DNA from: CAIMWS01 sp964409245
GTDB lineage: Bacteria > Verrucomicrobiota > Verrucomicrobiia > Limisphaerales > UBA1319
Reading direction: 5' to 3'
Assembly (NCBI GenBank): GCA_964409245.1
Contig: CAYPCQ010000037.1
Span: forward strand, 1 to 64,000
DNA length: 64,000 bases
Part shown: one piece after another, positions 45,601 to 55,480 of the stretch
Position numbering within the stretch: the stretch's first letter is position 1
Layout: every line of letters begins with the position of its first letter
Translations under genes and position numbers: made by a program
Notes under the pieces: model-generated
Told to the model about the DNA's origin: nothing
The model's input: the letters and a program-made list of their open reading frames with translations, nothing else
Database searches by the model: none

Positions 45601-48432
45601 TCAAGGCACGATCCGGATTTTGAACAGCCGCAGGTCGCGGGTGGGGAAGCGCGTCAAGTCCAGCTCCAGGGTTTCCCGGACACCCCCGGCCTCCCGCACA
45701 TAATCCGGGCCCATGGGTTGGAAGGGCTGTTGGGGATCGTCCGCCCAGTCGAGCGCATACTTTTTGCCGGGCACGCTGTCCCAATGGATCTGCAGGCGGT
45801 CCGCGGAAAGCGCAACCGCCCAAATGCGCAGGCGGGAGGAGGCATCCAGGGGATGCGTCCCGGCCTGCTGCTCCTGCAGGTTGGTCATGCCGTCGCGGTC
45901 GGGGTCATCGCCCGGCCGGGAGTAATGGGTGGGGATGGCGCCCAGGCCATACGTGGCCCGCCACCGGTCGGTGAGGCCATCGTGGTCGGAATCCAGGCCG
46001 GGATCGGCGTCGTTGCCCGCCAGGCGCACGGCCACGCCCTCGAGGCGGCCCGCCCGGGCGGCATCGTCAAAAGCCAGGCTTTGGCCCGCAAAACTGGTGT
46101 CCAGCCAGCGCACCAAACCATGCTCGTTCGTGGCGAGCGCCTGCCCAGCCGCCACCGCCCCGATTTTGACGACATCGCCCGGCCGCAGGCCCCCCAGCGC
46201 CACCAGGGGAATAGCCAGCTCGATGAAATCGGCGTTTTGCTCGGGGGTGACCGTATCGCGCTGGGGCGAGCGGTTGAATTGCTGCAGGCGCACGCCCGGC
46301 ACCTCATTCAAGGGGGCATCCAGGTAAAAAATCCCCTGGCCCACGCCGGAGGCCATGCCCGGCCGGTTGCAATGGCGGTCCTGCCCATCGGCGAATTCAT
46401 CGCCCAGGAGGCAGCCCACGGCGGGGTTGAAATTGGTGAAGCTCAAGTTGGCGAAATGGTCGAGCCCATCCACCCCCTGGGCCCACGGATCCTCCACCCC
46501 GTTGCCGGCCGCCCAAAGGTTGGCAACCCCGGGCAGGCGCGGGGATTCGATGAACAGCGCCAGGTAGTTCGAGGGGTAAAGCATGGCCTGCTCCAGGCCG
46601 ATATAGAGCCAGGCGTCGTCGTTGTTCACATAAAGAGAGCCGAAATTGGAGAATTTGCCCGCCACCGTGGGTATGGCGCCACCGGCGAAATTAAACGTCT
46701 GCCCGGAAAGGTTGCCATCGCCGTCGTTGGCTGGATCCGCCTCCACCACCGGGGCAAACCACGCCGCGTCGTAAATTTTGGGGGGCGGCATGGCGCGGCC
46801 GATCGTCATGGTGTCGAAGATCTCCCCGTAGGGGCCCAGGGCGGTGACCTTCAGCACCTCGCCCTGCGCGCGGACGGAAAGGAAGTTGTAGCGGATCCAG
46901 AACTGGCAGCTGGCCTCGTCATATTGCGTCAGGTAATACAGGCCGCCCCCGCCGCCGCCGGAGATGACCTCATGCACCCCGTCCACCGGCATCAGCCGCT
47001 CATACAGGTGTTCATGGGCGTTCAGCACCAGCTGCACACCGTAGCGGGCCGCCAGCACGCCAATGGACTCCTGGAATTCGATCCGGTCCAGCGCGGGGTT
47101 GACCCCAAAATTGTAATTGTCATTGCGATGCGCGCCGGAAGACCGCAGCGGGTTATGCGAGGTGAGGATCTTCCAGGGTTTGGTGGTGGCCGCCAGGTCG
47201 GCCTCGAGCCAGCGGTAGAGCGCCCCGCCCACCGACCAGTCGTTGCCCTGGCCGACGTCCGTGTCGAGCACGGTGAAATGCGCATCGCCATGGTCGAAGG
47301 AATAAAACAGCTCGCTGCCGTTGAGGCTGTTGGTGGGCAGGTCAAAGGCGGCGGGATAGTCGAACGGATTGGCGTAGCGCTCGTGGTTGCCAATGTTGAT
47401 GAACAGCGGCACGGTGCGCAGCTGCCGGCCATAAACGCTCAGGCAGCGGAGGTCCATGAGGTAGGAAACGAAGCTGGGATACACCACGTCGCCCAGGTGC
47501 ATGATCAGGTCCACGTCGAATCCCTCCATGACCCGGGCGATGGATTTCTGGGCCCAATTGCCCTGGCCCGAATCGCCCAGCGCCAGGAAGCTGAAATCCC
47601 CGGAATCCTTAAGCGTGCGGAACTGGAATAAAGGCGATTCGGCCGTGCGCCCCTGGAGGCCGTATTGGATCCGGTAGTAATAGCGGGTGCCGGCGGCGAG
47701 ATTGGTCAGCCGGGCCACGTGGTTGGTGGCTGGCTGGAGATCGGACCAGAGTGAGCCGAGGCGCTCATCCGGGCCGTATTCGCAGGCGGCCACCACGGGC
47801 AGGGGGGTGGTGAACAGCACATGGGCCTGGTTGGTGGATACGTTCTGCAGGAAGGGGCCGCGGATGAAATTGGCCAATAATTCAGCCGTGAGGCTGAAGC
47901 CAAATCCCCACTGCACCGAGCGCAGGCCCTGGATGGCCAGCACGTTTTCCCCGGGGGTCAGGAACGGTATGGCCTGGCTTGCATCCAGCTCCACCGGCAC
48001 CCCGGCCGCATGATAGCCCACCGGCGCGTCGAAAGGCACCGGCTGGCCGGGCTGGCCGGGGGCCCCGGCCCGGGCGATCTCCCGGCCGTTCAAATAGGCC
48101 ACGAAAGCGTCCTGATAGTCGATGCGCAGCACCAGGCACTGGACCCGGGTGGGATCAGCGAGGGTAAAGGTGTTGCGATAATAAAGGGAGACGCAGCCGG
48201 CGGCGTCCCGGATATAGGTGCCGCTGTAATAAGCGTCCGAGGCAAAACCGGAGCTGCCGGCCGGCCAGGAATCGTCGTTGAACGCCGGCTCCGCCCAGGC
48301 GAATGATCCGGGGGACGGCTCGCTGAAACCGCGGTTGTAACGCCAGGTCTCGCCCACCCGGACCAGCGATATTTCCTCCGCTCCCATCACCCATAAGGAG
48401 GTCAGAATCCAAGTCAGCAGTCTCAGGCTCAT
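45601..48432 (-). CDS. Secreted purple-acid-phosphatase-like metallophosphoesterase
   Basis: 943 residues with a signal peptide. Residues about 25-190 form a beta-sandwich region (FNDDSWPAG, YYRNTF), 195-285 a purple-acid-phosphatase N-terminal fibronectin-like domain, and about 290-540 the catalytic domain with GDSGQG, GDVVY, GNHE, a His in SHNPLR and AHEHLYER, all expected metal ligands. A second beta-rich region follows, then calcium-binding type repeats (DSDHDGLTDRW, DPDRDGMTN) and a C-terminal domain. Likely hydrolyses phosphate esters outside the cell. Confidence 0.9.
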   Translation of the reverse strand: MSLRLLTWILTSLWVMGAEEISLVRVGETWRYNRGFSEPSPGSFAWAEPAFNDDSWPAGSSGFASDAYYSGTYIRDAAGCVSLYYRNTFTLADPTRVQCLVLRIDYQDAFVAYLNGREIARAGAPGQPGQPVPFDAPVGYHAAGVPVELDASQAIPFLTPGENVLAIQGLRSVQWGFGFSLTAELLANFIRGPFLQNVSTNQAHVLFTTPLPVVAACEYGPDERLGSLWSDLQPATNHVARLTNLAAGTRYYYRIQYGLQGRTAESPLFQFRTLKDSGDFSFLALGDSGQGNWAQKSIARVMEGFDVDLIMHLGDVVYPSFVSYLMDLRCLSVYGRQLRTVPLFINIGNHERYANPFDYPAAFDLPTNSLNGSELFYSFDHGDAHFTVLDTDVGQGNDWSVGGALYRWLEADLAATTKPWKILTSHNPLRSSGAHRNDNYNFGVNPALDRIEFQESIGVLAARYGVQLVLNAHEHLYERLMPVDGVHEVISGGGGGGLYYLTQYDEASCQFWIRYNFLSVRAQGEVLKVTALGPYGEIFDTMTIGRAMPPPKIYDAAWFAPVVEADPANDGDGNLSGQTFNFAGGAIPTVAGKFSNFGSLYVNNDDAWLYIGLEQAMLYPSNYLALFIESPRLPGVANLWAAGNGVEDPWAQGVDGLDHFANLSFTNFNPAVGCLLGDEFADGQDRHCNRPGMASGVGQGIFYLDAPLNEVPGVRLQQFNRSPQRDTVTPEQNADFIELAIPLVALGGLRPGDVVKIGAVAAGQALATNEHGLVRWLDTSFAGQSLAFDDAARAGRLEGVAVRLAGNDADPGLDSDHDGLTDRWRATYGLGAIPTHYSRPGDDPDRDGMTNLQEQQAGTHPLDASSRLRIWAVALSADRLQIHWDSVPGKKYALDWADDPQQPFQPMGPDYVREAGGVRETLELDLTRFPTRDLRLFKIRIVP

Positions 48433-48692
48433 GCCTTTACTCTAGTGTGCCGCCGCCCAAGGTCAAAACAATCATCCGGTTTATCCAGCCGCGCCCCCGC
48501 CCGGCTGGATTGGGTTTCCTTCTCAAATTGCCGCCGAAAAAATTCCCCGCCTGGGTGTTCCTGGAAAAAGTCCGCCACGGGAGCCCGGCCTGCGCCGCCG
48601 GGCAGGTTCCGGCACCCACCTGGCGGCCGGGGCATTTGGCCCGGGGCAAATTTTTCCTTGGTTCAACCGTTTTTAACGGTAAGATACCCAGC

Positions 48693-49169
48693 ATGGTTCA
48701 TACCGGAATTGGTTACGATGTGCATCCTCTCGCGGAAAACCGGAAATTAGTGCTGGGAGGCGTGCATATTCCTTTTTCAAAAGGTTTGCAGGGCCATTCG
48801 GATGCCGATGTGCTGATCCACGCCCTATGCGATGCCATCCTCGGCGCCCTCGGGGAAGGCGACATCGGTTGCTTTTTCCCCAATTCCGACCCGCGCTGGA
48901 AAAACGCGGAAAGCCGGATTTTCCTCGAAGAGGCGGGGCGCTTGGTGCGGGCCCGGAATGGCCGGATCGTGAACGTGGACTCCACCTTGATCGCGGAGCA
49001 GCCCAAGGTGTTGCCCTACCGCGAGGCCATGAAAGAGAATCTCGCCCGGGCGCTGGGCCTGGAAACCCGCCAGGTGGGGATCAAAGCCACCACTAACGAG
49101 CATTTGGGCTTCATCGGCCGGGGCGAAGGCATCGCCGCCATGGCGGTGGCCGCCGTCGATCTGCCTTGA
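48693..49169 (+). CDS. ispF: 2-C-methyl-D-erythritol 2,4-cyclodiphosphate synthase
   Basis: 158 residues from the ATG at 48693, the usual length. Metal ligands are in GYDVHPL (D9, H11) and the HSDADVLIHALCDA block is the family signature. It cyclises CDP-methylerythritol 2-phosphate in the non-mevalonate isoprenoid pathway. Eleven bases separate it from the next small gene, and the following genes overlap each other, so it heads a four-gene operon. Confidence 0.97.
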   Translation: MVHTGIGYDVHPLAENRKLVLGGVHIPFSKGLQGHSDADVLIHALCDAILGALGEGDIGCFFPNSDPRWKNAESRIFLEEAGRLVRARNGRIVNVDSTLIAEQPKVLPYREAMKENLARALGLETRQVGIKATTNEHLGFIGRGEGIAAMAVAAVDLP

Positions 49170-49179
49170 TTTTACCACC

Positions 49180-49452
49180 ATGGCCAAAGCCGAAATCAGC
49201 TGGAAACGGGAGAACGCGGAGGGCGTGCGCCTGCAGGTTTACGCCCACCATGTCGGGGACCAGTGGGTGTTTTACGCCCGTGAACGCCGCTACGACCGCT
49301 GGGAGGAGGTGGCCGACCCGCCCCTGGATGATTGGCTGGAACTGCTGGATGGCGTGCAGCGCCGCATCGCCCGCCGCCTGGTCCGGCCGGAGGAGGAAGC
49401 GCGGGTAAAAAAATCCATCCGGGAGCGTTTTCCAGAAGCGGTCCTGGAGTAA
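49180..49452 (+). CDS. Conserved-looking 90-residue hypothetical protein
   Basis: 90 residues, acidic and basic in turn, rich in Trp, Arg and Glu (WVFYARERRYDRWEEV). No membrane segment or known motif. It sits between ispF and the amidotransferase; its stop TAA overlaps the next start as TAATG. Its place in the operon and normal codon use support a real gene of unknown function. Confidence 0.8.
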   Translation: MAKAEISWKRENAEGVRLQVYAHHVGDQWVFYARERRYDRWEEVADPPLDDWLELLDGVQRRIARRLVRPEEEARVKKSIRERFPEAVLE

Positions 49453-50227
49453 TGAGCAATATGGATGACCGCCCCCTGATCCTCATGACTCCCTGCACCC
49501 AGCAAAAAGGCGCTGAGTTCGAGGATGGCTCCCTTAGTTTGTCCTATCGCTACGTCGCCGCCATCCAGGCGGCTGGCGCCCTGCCCTGGGTCATCCCTGC
49601 CAGCCTGGGCGCCGAGGAAATCGCCGCCTGTGTCCGGCGTGCGGACGGGGTGCTGCTGACTGGCGGGGACGATGTGCAGCCGGCGCTTTACGCCAGGGAT
49701 CTGCCGCCGGACCTCAAACGCACCGTCAGCGAGCCGGACGCCGCGCGGGATTACCTGGAGCTGAAGCTGATCGAGGAAGTGTTCCAGCAGCGCAAACCGC
49801 TGCTGGCCATTTGCCGCGGCCACCAGCTGCTGAATGTGGCCCTGGGCGGCAGCCTGATCGTGGATATCCCCACCCAATTGCCTCAAGCCTTGGACCATCG
49901 CCGTTGCGACCTCAAAAACGGACTGGTCCACGAGGTGGGCCTGGCCCCCGATTCCCTGCTGGCCAGCCTGGTGGGCCAGCCGCAGATATCTGTCAACAGC
50001 ACCCATCACCAGGCCGTGGACCGGGTGCCCCGGCCCTTGCGCGCCACCGCGACCAGCCCGGATGGCGTGGTGGAGGGCCTGGAATTGCACCCGCAGGAAG
50101 CCGCCTTGCTGCCGTTCCTGTTGTCCGTCCAGTTTCACCCCGAGCGTCTGTATCAGCAATACCCGCTGTATCTGAAGTTGTTCCAGGCATTTGTGGATGC
50201 CGCCACCCAAAACCGGAGGGAACCCCT

Positions 50228-50231
<4 letters not shown>
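49452..50231 (+). CDS. Class-I glutamine amidotransferase-like peptidase C26 (PuuD-like)
   Basis: 259 residues from the ATG at 49452. The catalytic Cys is C121 in LAICRGHQLLN, and the His in QFHPE follows near the C-terminus; TGGDDVQP is also typical. The family hydrolyses gamma-glutamyl-gamma-aminobutyrate or related gamma-glutamyl compounds. It overlaps the regulator gene downstream by four bases (ATGA). Confidence 0.92.
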
Positions 50232-51565
<1,334 letters not shown>

Positions 51566-51576
51566 CCGTTTGCGCC

Positions 51577-51611
51577 AAAAAAAACGCTGGCCAACTTTCC
51601 GTCGGCCAGCG
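51577..51611 (-). terminator. Terminator between the NtrC-type regulator and the cytochrome c gene
   Basis: An 8-bp stem (51585-51592 with 51604-51611) with an 11-base loop is followed on the minus strand by a run of eight T. It ends the cytochrome c transcript and may also end the converging regulator transcript. Confidence 0.75.
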
Positions 51612-51650
51612 GCTCGCTGTTATTAAAGCGGATAATAAAACGGATGGCGG

Positions 51651-51980
51651 TTACTTCTTGAAGCTGCGGAAGTGGGCCACCAGCGCCTTGATCTCGTCGT
51701 CGCTCAGCTTTTCGCCATAAGGCTTCATGATGGTCTTGTCCCCTTTCTTATAACCATCCTTGATGGCTTTGAACATTTCCTCATCCTTCAAGGAGGCTTG
51801 CACTTTGGCGTCGCTGTAGTCCCGGGCTTCCATTTTCTGGCCCAGCTTGGTGTCGCCCTTGCCTTCTTTGCCATGGCAGCCGGCGCAGCTCTTGGCGAAA
51901 TTCTCTTTGGCATCGGCGGCATTCACAGACACCGCGGCGGCGGCCGCGAACACAGCAATCATTACGAACAGTTTTTTCAT
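51651..51980 (-). CDS. Small exported class-I cytochrome c
   Basis: 109 residues with a signal peptide (MKKLFVMIAVF..., cleaved near VNA). One haem motif CAGCH and a later Met (IMKPYGEKLSD) that can be the sixth ligand identify a monohaem c-type electron carrier of the periplasm. It could serve any of the multihaem proteins encoded in the window. It is a single gene with its own terminator. Confidence 0.94.
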   Translation of the reverse strand: MKKLFVMIAVFAAAAAVSVNAADAKENFAKSCAGCHGKEGKGDTKLGQKMEARDYSDAKVQASLKDEEMFKAIKDGYKKGDKTIMKPYGEKLSDDEIKALVAHFRSFKK

Positions 51981-52418
51981 TGTTTACCTTTGTTTATGGA
52001 TTAAATCGCTATCCTTAAATCGTCTAGCGGATTCGCGGAGCTGGCGCAAGCGTTTCTTTTCACCCGCGCTATCCTGCCATCCTCCGCTCCCCGCCCAATT
52101 CGACGCCCCGCTGGGAGGAAAATTCACTCCCGCCGGCTCCGGGCGGTTGGGAAACCTGCGGGCCGGGGTGGGCCATGATCCCTATCGCATTGATGTGGAA
52201 TGGGTTGCCTCATCCAAGTGGGCATAGCGGAATCCCGGCCAGCCTGGCCGGTATGATCCGCTGCGGAAGAATCACCTTTGTTTCCCACCCGGTCCCTGTT
52301 AACAAATTGGCCGGCACCCCGGGCGGGCGGATCCGGCCCGAAACAATCCCGCTCGATTCCTGTAACCCAATCCGGGGCTGGCCAGTCGATAACCTTGGAT
52401 GTGGTCGCCGGGACGCTC
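51981..52418. other. Intergenic region between divergent cytochrome c and ECF sigma genes
   Basis: About 440 bases holding the promoters for both divergent genes. Open frames running into the ECF gene from 52278 have no support before the ATG at 52419. No recognisable operator was found. Confidence 0.45.
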
Positions 52419-53009
52419 ATGGCTGAAGAGGCACTGGATGTCAAAGCCTGCCTGGAACAGGTGAAGCAAGGCGATGAGGATGCCGCGCGCAGTTTGCTGA
52501 GGCATCTTCATCCGTGCGTCATCCGGATCGTGCGTGCCCACAAGCCACCGCGCGAGAGCGAGGAAGATGTGGTGCAGAATGTGTTCATCAAGGTGTTCAC
52601 GCGGCTGGACCAATACGCCGGCCAGGTGCCCCTGGAGCATTGGGTCTCCCGCATCGCCGTCAACACCTGCATCAACCAGCTGAAACGGGAAAAAGCACGG
52701 CCGGAATTGCGCTGGGCGGATTTGCGGGAGGAAGATGCGGCCGTGCTGGAGAACCTGGCGCCGGAGTCCGGCCAGCCCCCCTTGGAGGAGCTGGTTGCTT
52801 CGCGCGAGCTGGTGGAGCAACTGCTGGCCCGGCTGCCCCCTGCCGACCGCCTGGTGGTCTCCTTGCTGCATCTGGACGGCCACACTGTGGAAGAAGTCAG
52901 GCAAATCACCGGTTGGAACATAGCCTTGATCAAGGTGCGCGCCTTCCGGGCCCGCCTGAAACTGCGGAAGCATTTGCGCCGCCTGTTGCGCGAGGAGAGA
53001 AAAACATGA
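52419..53009 (+). CDS. ECF-type RNA polymerase sigma factor
   Basis: 196 residues from the ATG at 52419. Region 2 is visible in ESEEDVVQNVFIKVF and region 4 in LPPADRLVVSLLHLDGHTVEEV, the usual two-domain ECF layout. It would direct polymerase to promoters of an envelope or metal-stress response, judging from the two genes that follow and overlap it. Its stop overlaps the next start (ATGA). Confidence 0.94.
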   Translation: MAEEALDVKACLEQVKQGDEDAARSLLRHLHPCVIRIVRAHKPPRESEEDVVQNVFIKVFTRLDQYAGQVPLEHWVSRIAVNTCINQLKREKARPELRWADLREEDAAVLENLAPESGQPPLEELVASRELVEQLLARLPPADRLVVSLLHLDGHTVEEVRQITGWNIALIKVRAFRARLKLRKHLRRLLREERKT

Positions 53010-53302
53010 ATCGATTGGACAGCCAGTTGCAACGTCTGCTGGCCGCTGCGGCCCAGCCGGAAGCCCCTTCGCCTGTGGTGGAAAGCCTTTCCCCGGCGCT
53101 GGAGCGGCGGGTGCTGGCGGCCTGGCGCCGGAGCCGGCTGGAGAAAACCATGCCCAACCTCACTCCGTTGTTCCGCCTGGGGTTCGGGCTGGCCTTCACG
53201 CTCGCTGCCGCCGCCGTTGTTTACCATTTCCAGTCCGGCCGGTTCGGCGGGTATGGGGAAGTCGAGCCTGTGCCCACAGCTTATTACCTCTCAATAAAAT
53301 GA
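53006..53302 (+). CDS. Small single-pass membrane protein, putative anti-sigma factor
   Basis: 98 residues from the ATG at 53006. A cytoplasmic N-terminal half is followed by one hydrophobic helix (about residues 53-72) and a short periplasmic tail. No ZAS zinc motif is seen, so it is not a classical zinc anti-sigma factor. Overlap with both the sigma-factor gene and the Spy-like gene suggests it controls the sigma factor. Confidence 0.75.
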   Translation: MNRLDSQLQRLLAAAAQPEAPSPVVESLSPALERRVLAAWRRSRLEKTMPNLTPLFRLGFGLAFTLAAAAVVYHFQSGRFGGYGEVEPVPTAYYLSIK

Positions 53303-53742
53303 CCATGCTCACGCGGCCCAAAGCCATTTTCTACCTCCTCGCGGTATTCCTGGCCGGCGGCATTGCCGGCGGCATTGCCGGATACCACTGGCGCCAATGG
53401 CGCCCGCCCGGGCCGCCGGACCGGCAAAAAATGCTCGCCCACATGGAATCATTTTTATCCCGGAAGCTGGATCTCACCCGCGACCAGTCGGCAGCCCTCC
53501 GCCCGGCCTTGGAGCAGGCCGCCACCGAATTTGTGGGGGTTTCCGATGAGTGGCACCGCCGGATGGATGAGGTCATCCGGAAACTCCACGCCCGGCTAAA
53601 CCCCTTCCTGACTCCGGCCCAACGGCCCAAACTCGAAGCCTTGGAACGGGAAAGGCTGGCCCATTTTGCGCAAACCAACCAGCCACCCCCACCCCCACCG
53701 CCCAATTCGGATGCCAGCCGCCGGGAACCGCCTCCAAAATAA
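53299..53742 (+). CDS. Spy/CpxP-like periplasmic stress sensor
   Basis: 147 residues. An N-terminal membrane anchor (AIFYLLAVFLAGGIAGG) is followed by a helical domain with repeated LTRDQ/LTPAQR-type turns, as in Spy/CpxP/ZraP proteins that sense envelope damage or metals. The tail is Pro-rich. It overlaps the membrane-protein gene by four bases, completing an ECF sigma / anti-sigma / sensor operon. Confidence 0.8.
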   Translation: MTMLTRPKAIFYLLAVFLAGGIAGGIAGYHWRQWRPPGPPDRQKMLAHMESFLSRKLDLTRDQSAALRPALEQAATEFVGVSDEWHRRMDEVIRKLHARLNPFLTPAQRPKLEALERERLAHFAQTNQPPPPPPPNSDASRREPPPK

Positions 53743-54451
53743 GGCGCCATTGAAAACCGTTGGCCGGCCCCCCGATTCCACGGTTCGTCAGGGGCTGGGC
53801 CACGCCGCCCAACCGGGAGGCCTGGCATGGAGCCACCCTTGCGCCTGGGGCCTTTTCAAAAAAATTAAAAAAGGTTTGATTTGCTCAAAATAGAGGTTTA
53901 ATTTCCGGCCAACCTGACAGCGAAAAAATCGTGAGCGTCCAATTTGCCTGCCACCGGGGAGAATCCCCAACTGCAGGCCGGATGATCGGTGGCCTCAACG
54001 CCCCGGAATCCGATGGCCCATGCAGCTAACTGGCCTTGGCGCCAGCTTGGTGAACCGTGTCGGCCCGGATTTGCGGTTGCCTGGCTGGGTGCCTGTGCTT
54101 GGGGATGGAAGTGACTGCGCCGCAGGTTTATGCCCAAGGCGTGACGGGGGCGGCAGGCAAACCTGGAGCGGATCTGCTGGTGTCCCATATGGGACGGCTT
54201 GCGCATAGCGGTCAGGCACGCACGCTGGAGCCAATTGCATGGGTCCGGTGAAGCTGGACTGGCTGGATTTGCGCCCTGTCCCTGGCGGTTTTTCGGAGGA
54301 TTTATCCGCCGGCAATGGTGCCCCAAAAGAGCATCCGGCCAGGGCGCTTCGCTTTTTAAAACAGGTTGTTCCAGCACCCAGGCCCATACCGGCCGGGCGC
54401 CCGTGCTTCGCCCGAAGCTCCGGCCGCAGCGCGCGTTTTTCGCCGCCGTCC
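53743..54451. other. Intergenic region, about 700 bases
   Basis: No supported gene. The open frames are short, change frame often and have no family match I recognise. A 34-base block (54107-54140) matches an intergenic block at 27399-27432 at 27 of 34 positions. A weak A/T-rich hairpin lies near 53851-53874. Confidence 0.5.
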
Positions 54452-55471
54452 TTATGAACTGGCGGCTGCCACCAAGGCTTGGAGATTGGCCGTGGGCGTT
54501 TGCAATGGCACGGCGCATTCCGGGGCCAGGATTTGAACCCCGGCCCGAATGGCCCGCAGGCAGGCCTCGCGCACCTCTTCCGGCCCGCCCCGGAGGAGGG
54601 TCTGCGGATTGTTGACGTTGCCCATCAGGGTGATTTTCCCGCGCGCGGCGGCCACGGCCACCTCGGGGTCCACCTGGGATTCAAAATGGTAGCAGTCGAT
54701 GCCGCTCCGGGCAAAATGGTGGATGCGGTCGGTGGTGTTGCCGCAGCAGTGGAGCACCAGGGGGGCGCCGATGCGCGCCGCCAGTTCCTGGTGGATGGGC
54801 AGCAAAATATCGCGATACATGGCCGGCGACACCATGCCGCCCGTGGCGTGATCCGCCAGGCAGATGATGTCCGCCCCGGCCCGGATTTGCGCGGCGGCGA
54901 ACGCCGCCACCACCTCTTTGAGCGCCGCCAGCGAGCCCCGCACGCGCTCCGGTTCCTGGAGCGTGGCCACCAGGAACTCCTCGATGCCCATCAGCTGGTA
55001 GGAGAGCGACCACGGCCCCATGACCTTGCCCACGATCACGGCGCGGTCCCCCAACTGCTCGCGCAATTGGCGCAGCGCCGCCAGGACCACCTGGATCGCA
55101 GGGTGTTTCAGCCAGCCGGCGGGGAGCTGGAATTCCGCGGTTCCGGCAAATGGATGGCTTTTGACGCCCGGCATCATTTGCGGCCCCCCCCAATCCACCT
55201 GGCAGCCGAGCGCGGCCGCCTCCTGCGTGACGCTGAATACGGGCATGACCGTGTCGTAGCCCAGGATTTCGTGCCCTGCGGCGGCCAGGGTGGCCATCGC
55301 TTGGGGATCGTGGTGCGCCTGGGGAAACCAGGCGCCGGTGGCCTGCATCAATTCCAGCGTCGCAATGGAAACGACATTGCCGACCGGAATCCGGCCGGGC
55401 TGGCCGCCCAGCATCGCCGCCAGGAACCGGCGTTTGGGAGGCTGGGCGGAAAAATCTGAACCGGAAGGCAT
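54452..55471 (-). CDS. Uroporphyrinogen-decarboxylase/MtaA-like methyltransferase
   Basis: 339 residues. The fold-level signatures of the UroD/MtaA/CmuA family are present, including LHCCGNT and the late Cys in APECAVPL; with an upstream His these could bind zinc as in MtaA-type corrinoid methyltransferases. True UroD enzymes lack this Cys pair, so methyl transfer from a corrinoid protein is favoured. No corrinoid partner is adjacent. It follows the glycosidase-like gene by nine bases. Confidence 0.85.
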   Translation of the reverse strand: MPSGSDFSAQPPKRRFLAAMLGGQPGRIPVGNVVSIATLELMQATGAWFPQAHHDPQAMATLAAAGHEILGYDTVMPVFSVTQEAAALGCQVDWGGPQMMPGVKSHPFAGTAEFQLPAGWLKHPAIQVVLAALRQLREQLGDRAVIVGKVMGPWSLSYQLMGIEEFLVATLQEPERVRGSLAALKEVVAAFAAAQIRAGADIICLADHATGGMVSPAMYRDILLPIHQELAARIGAPLVLHCCGNTTDRIHHFARSGIDCYHFESQVDPEVAVAAARGKITLMGNVNNPQTLLRGGPEEVREACLRAIRAGVQILAPECAVPLQTPTANLQALVAAASS

Positions 55472-55480
55472 GCGCAGCCT

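Noticed and set aside
54521..54545. Sequence like a tRNA T-arm on the minus strand (GGTTCAAATCC type)
   Set aside because: It lies inside the MtaA/UroD-like gene, encodes GVQILAP in frame, and no other tRNA arms surround it.
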